From contig VBWB01000006.1 in the NCBI GenBank assembly GCA_006218045.1, positions 1 through 64,000 on the forward strand: a stretch of 64,000 nt of DNA, in the 5' to 3' direction. The notes under the pieces were generated by a model. That model was given only the letters and a program-made list of their open reading frames with translations, ran no database searches and was not told where the DNA came from. The first letter of the stretch is position 1. Each line of letters opens with the position of its first letter. The position numbers and the translations under genes are program-made. The DNA comes from Stygiobacter sp. (GTDB taxonomy: Bacteria; Pseudomonadota; Alphaproteobacteria; Rhodospirillales; Magnetospirillaceae). Positions 63,074 through 64,000 of this stretch are shown here, one piece after another.

Positions 63074-64000
63074 CTAAACCACCACTTCGTTGAGGGCTTT
63101 CAGCGACCGGTTCCACAACTCGCCCAGATCCTTGGTCAGGTTCTGGGCCTTGCCGTCGCGGGCGCGGGCGGCGTTTTCGATGGCGCGGCAGCGCGCCGCC
63201 AAGGCGGTCAGATGCAGGCTGGACGAGGCCGAGGCCAGACGGTGCACCGGCGATGCCAGACCTTCCAGATCGCCGGCGGCGGCGCGGACCAGGGCCGCCT
63301 CCAGATCCTGAACCGATGACCGCCCGAACAAATCCACCAGCCCGCGCATGCGCTCGTGTCCCAGATCACGCATGTCGGCCAGCAGATCGGGCAGATTGAC
63401 CAGGGACGGCCCGCCCGAAGACTGACGCGCACTTCCGGTGGTGCCGCCGGCCAGGATACCGGCCACTTCCTCGACCCGGAAGGGCTTGGCCAGGCAGCCA
63501 TCGATGCCGGCGGCGCGCCAGGCGCGCACGTCCTGTTCCACCGGATTGGCGGTCAACAGCCAGATATGCTGGGCCGGGTCGGCATTGGGCAGCGTCCGCA
63601 GGCGCCGCGCCACCTCCAACCCGTCCATGTCGGGCATGTGCTTGTCCAGCAGCACCAGATCGAAATGATGGCGCCGCGCCAAATCCAGGGCAGCGGGACC
63701 ATCGGCGGCGGTCATCACCGTGTGGCCGTGGCGTTGCAGCAGACCCGAGGCCACTTGCAGATTGACCTCGTTGTCATCCACCAGCAGCACCACCTGCGGC
63801 ATCAGCGTGGGGATTTCCTTGGCTTCCGCCGCCGCCGCCGCCAAAACGGCATCGGTGAAGGGGATGCGGAACCAGAATTGGGTGCCGCTGCCCGGCGAGC
63901 TGTCATAGCCGATGGCGCCGCCCATCAACGTCACCAGCCGCTTGCAGATGGCCAAGCCCAAACCGGCGCCGCCGTAACGCCGGGCCACCGACGAATCGGC
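63074..64000 (-). CDS. Hybrid sensor histidine kinase, C-terminal part (HATPase-REC-Hpt), runs off the window
   Basis: The visible part (about 309 codons, with the start beyond 64000) opens in the G2 box of a HATPase domain (VARRYGGAGLGLAICKRLV). It continues through a complete receiver (LLVDDNEVNLQVASGLL, LVLLDKHMPDMDGLEVARRL, LAKPFR) and ends with an Hpt-like helical domain (LASPVHRLASASSSLHLTALAARCRAIE, candidate phospho-His in VHRLAS). The arrangement matches TorS-type phosphorelay kinases and the large kinase at 20976-24527. The convergent OmpR-type regulator is a plausible target. Confidence 0.88.
   Translation of the reverse strand, partial: ADSSVARRYGGAGLGLAICKRLVTLMGGAIGYDSSPGSGTQFWFRIPFTDAVLAAAAAEAKEIPTLMPQVVLLVDDNEVNLQVASGLLQRHGHTVMTAADGPAALDLARRHHFDLVLLDKHMPDMDGLEVARRLRTLPNADPAQHIWLLTANPVEQDVRAWRAAGIDGCLAKPFRVEEVAGILAGGTTGSARQSSGGPSLVNLPDLLADMRDLGHERMRGLVDLFGRSSVQDLEAALVRAAAGDLEGLASPVHRLASASSSLHLTALAARCRAIENAARARDGKAQNLTKDLGELWNRSLKALNEVVV

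Overview
The window looks like a piece of a high-G+C alphaproteobacterial chromosome of the Rhodospirillales, most like Magnetospirillum. This is inferred from gene content and protein resemblance: a form II RuBisCO gene very close to that of Rhodospirillum rubrum, a PrkB-type phosphoribulokinase, a FlaF-like protein, DUF983, Grx4/BolA, an S6-S18-DUF2232-L9 operon and many hybrid sensor kinases. No magnetosome genes, tRNA, rRNA, CRISPR array or insertion sequence was seen.

Layout. 1-1.7 kb: start of etfB and an acyl-CoA synthetase. 2-7.1 kb: a secreted Fes-type esterase and a hybrid kinase/response-regulator pair. 7.2-10.2 kb: small proteins (RHH, FlaF-like, DUF983, Grx4, BolA) and a RarD/EamA permease. 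10.2-13.1 kb: purQ and a frame-broken purL. 13.2-17.1 kb: a ferric-iron ABC transporter, with matching palindromic operator candidates before its first and last genes. 17.2-24.5 kb: a PAS-GGDEF-EAL protein, a coiled-coil/TPR membrane protein boxed in by two long inverted repeats, and a large TorS-like hybrid kinase. 24.7-31.5 kb: a radical SAM/SPASM protein, LysR, MFS, a DHDPS-family aldolase, glycerate 2-kinase and an AEC carrier. 31.6-36.2 kb: mltG and the fabD-fabG-acpP-fabF cluster. 36.3-40 kb: hemerythrin, a hydrolase and the ribosomal operon. 40-43.5 kb: a secreted unknown, a SpmAB fusion, TerC and GntR. 43.8-48.5 kb: a type I secretion system (TolC, ABC, HlyD). 48.5-56.5 kb: a pseudo-receiver protein, an NsrR-like regulator, two sensor kinases (one with a NIT sensor) and hemN. 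56.7-59.2 kb: form II RuBisCO and phosphoribulokinase. 59.4-64 kb: a DUF2087 protein, an array of hairpins, a Cache sensor kinase, an OmpR-type regulator and the end of a hybrid kinase.

Two things stand out. First, the 290-bp gap at 59969-60257 holds six consecutive stem-loops. Their stems are unrelated in sequence, but every loop carries the same G-rich motif (C-rich CCCCAA on the minus strand), and the last hairpin forms an intrinsic terminator on the minus strand. This suggests an undescribed structured RNA. Second, two highly conserved enzyme genes, purL and cbbM, each carry one short internal deletion that breaks the frame and removes or abuts active-site residues. These are either real lesions or sequence errors.

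Several families of dispersed palindromic elements lie in the intergenic spaces: hairpin pairs with a conserved spacer, elements bounded by GCGTTAAATC, and long inverted repeats made of short tandem units.
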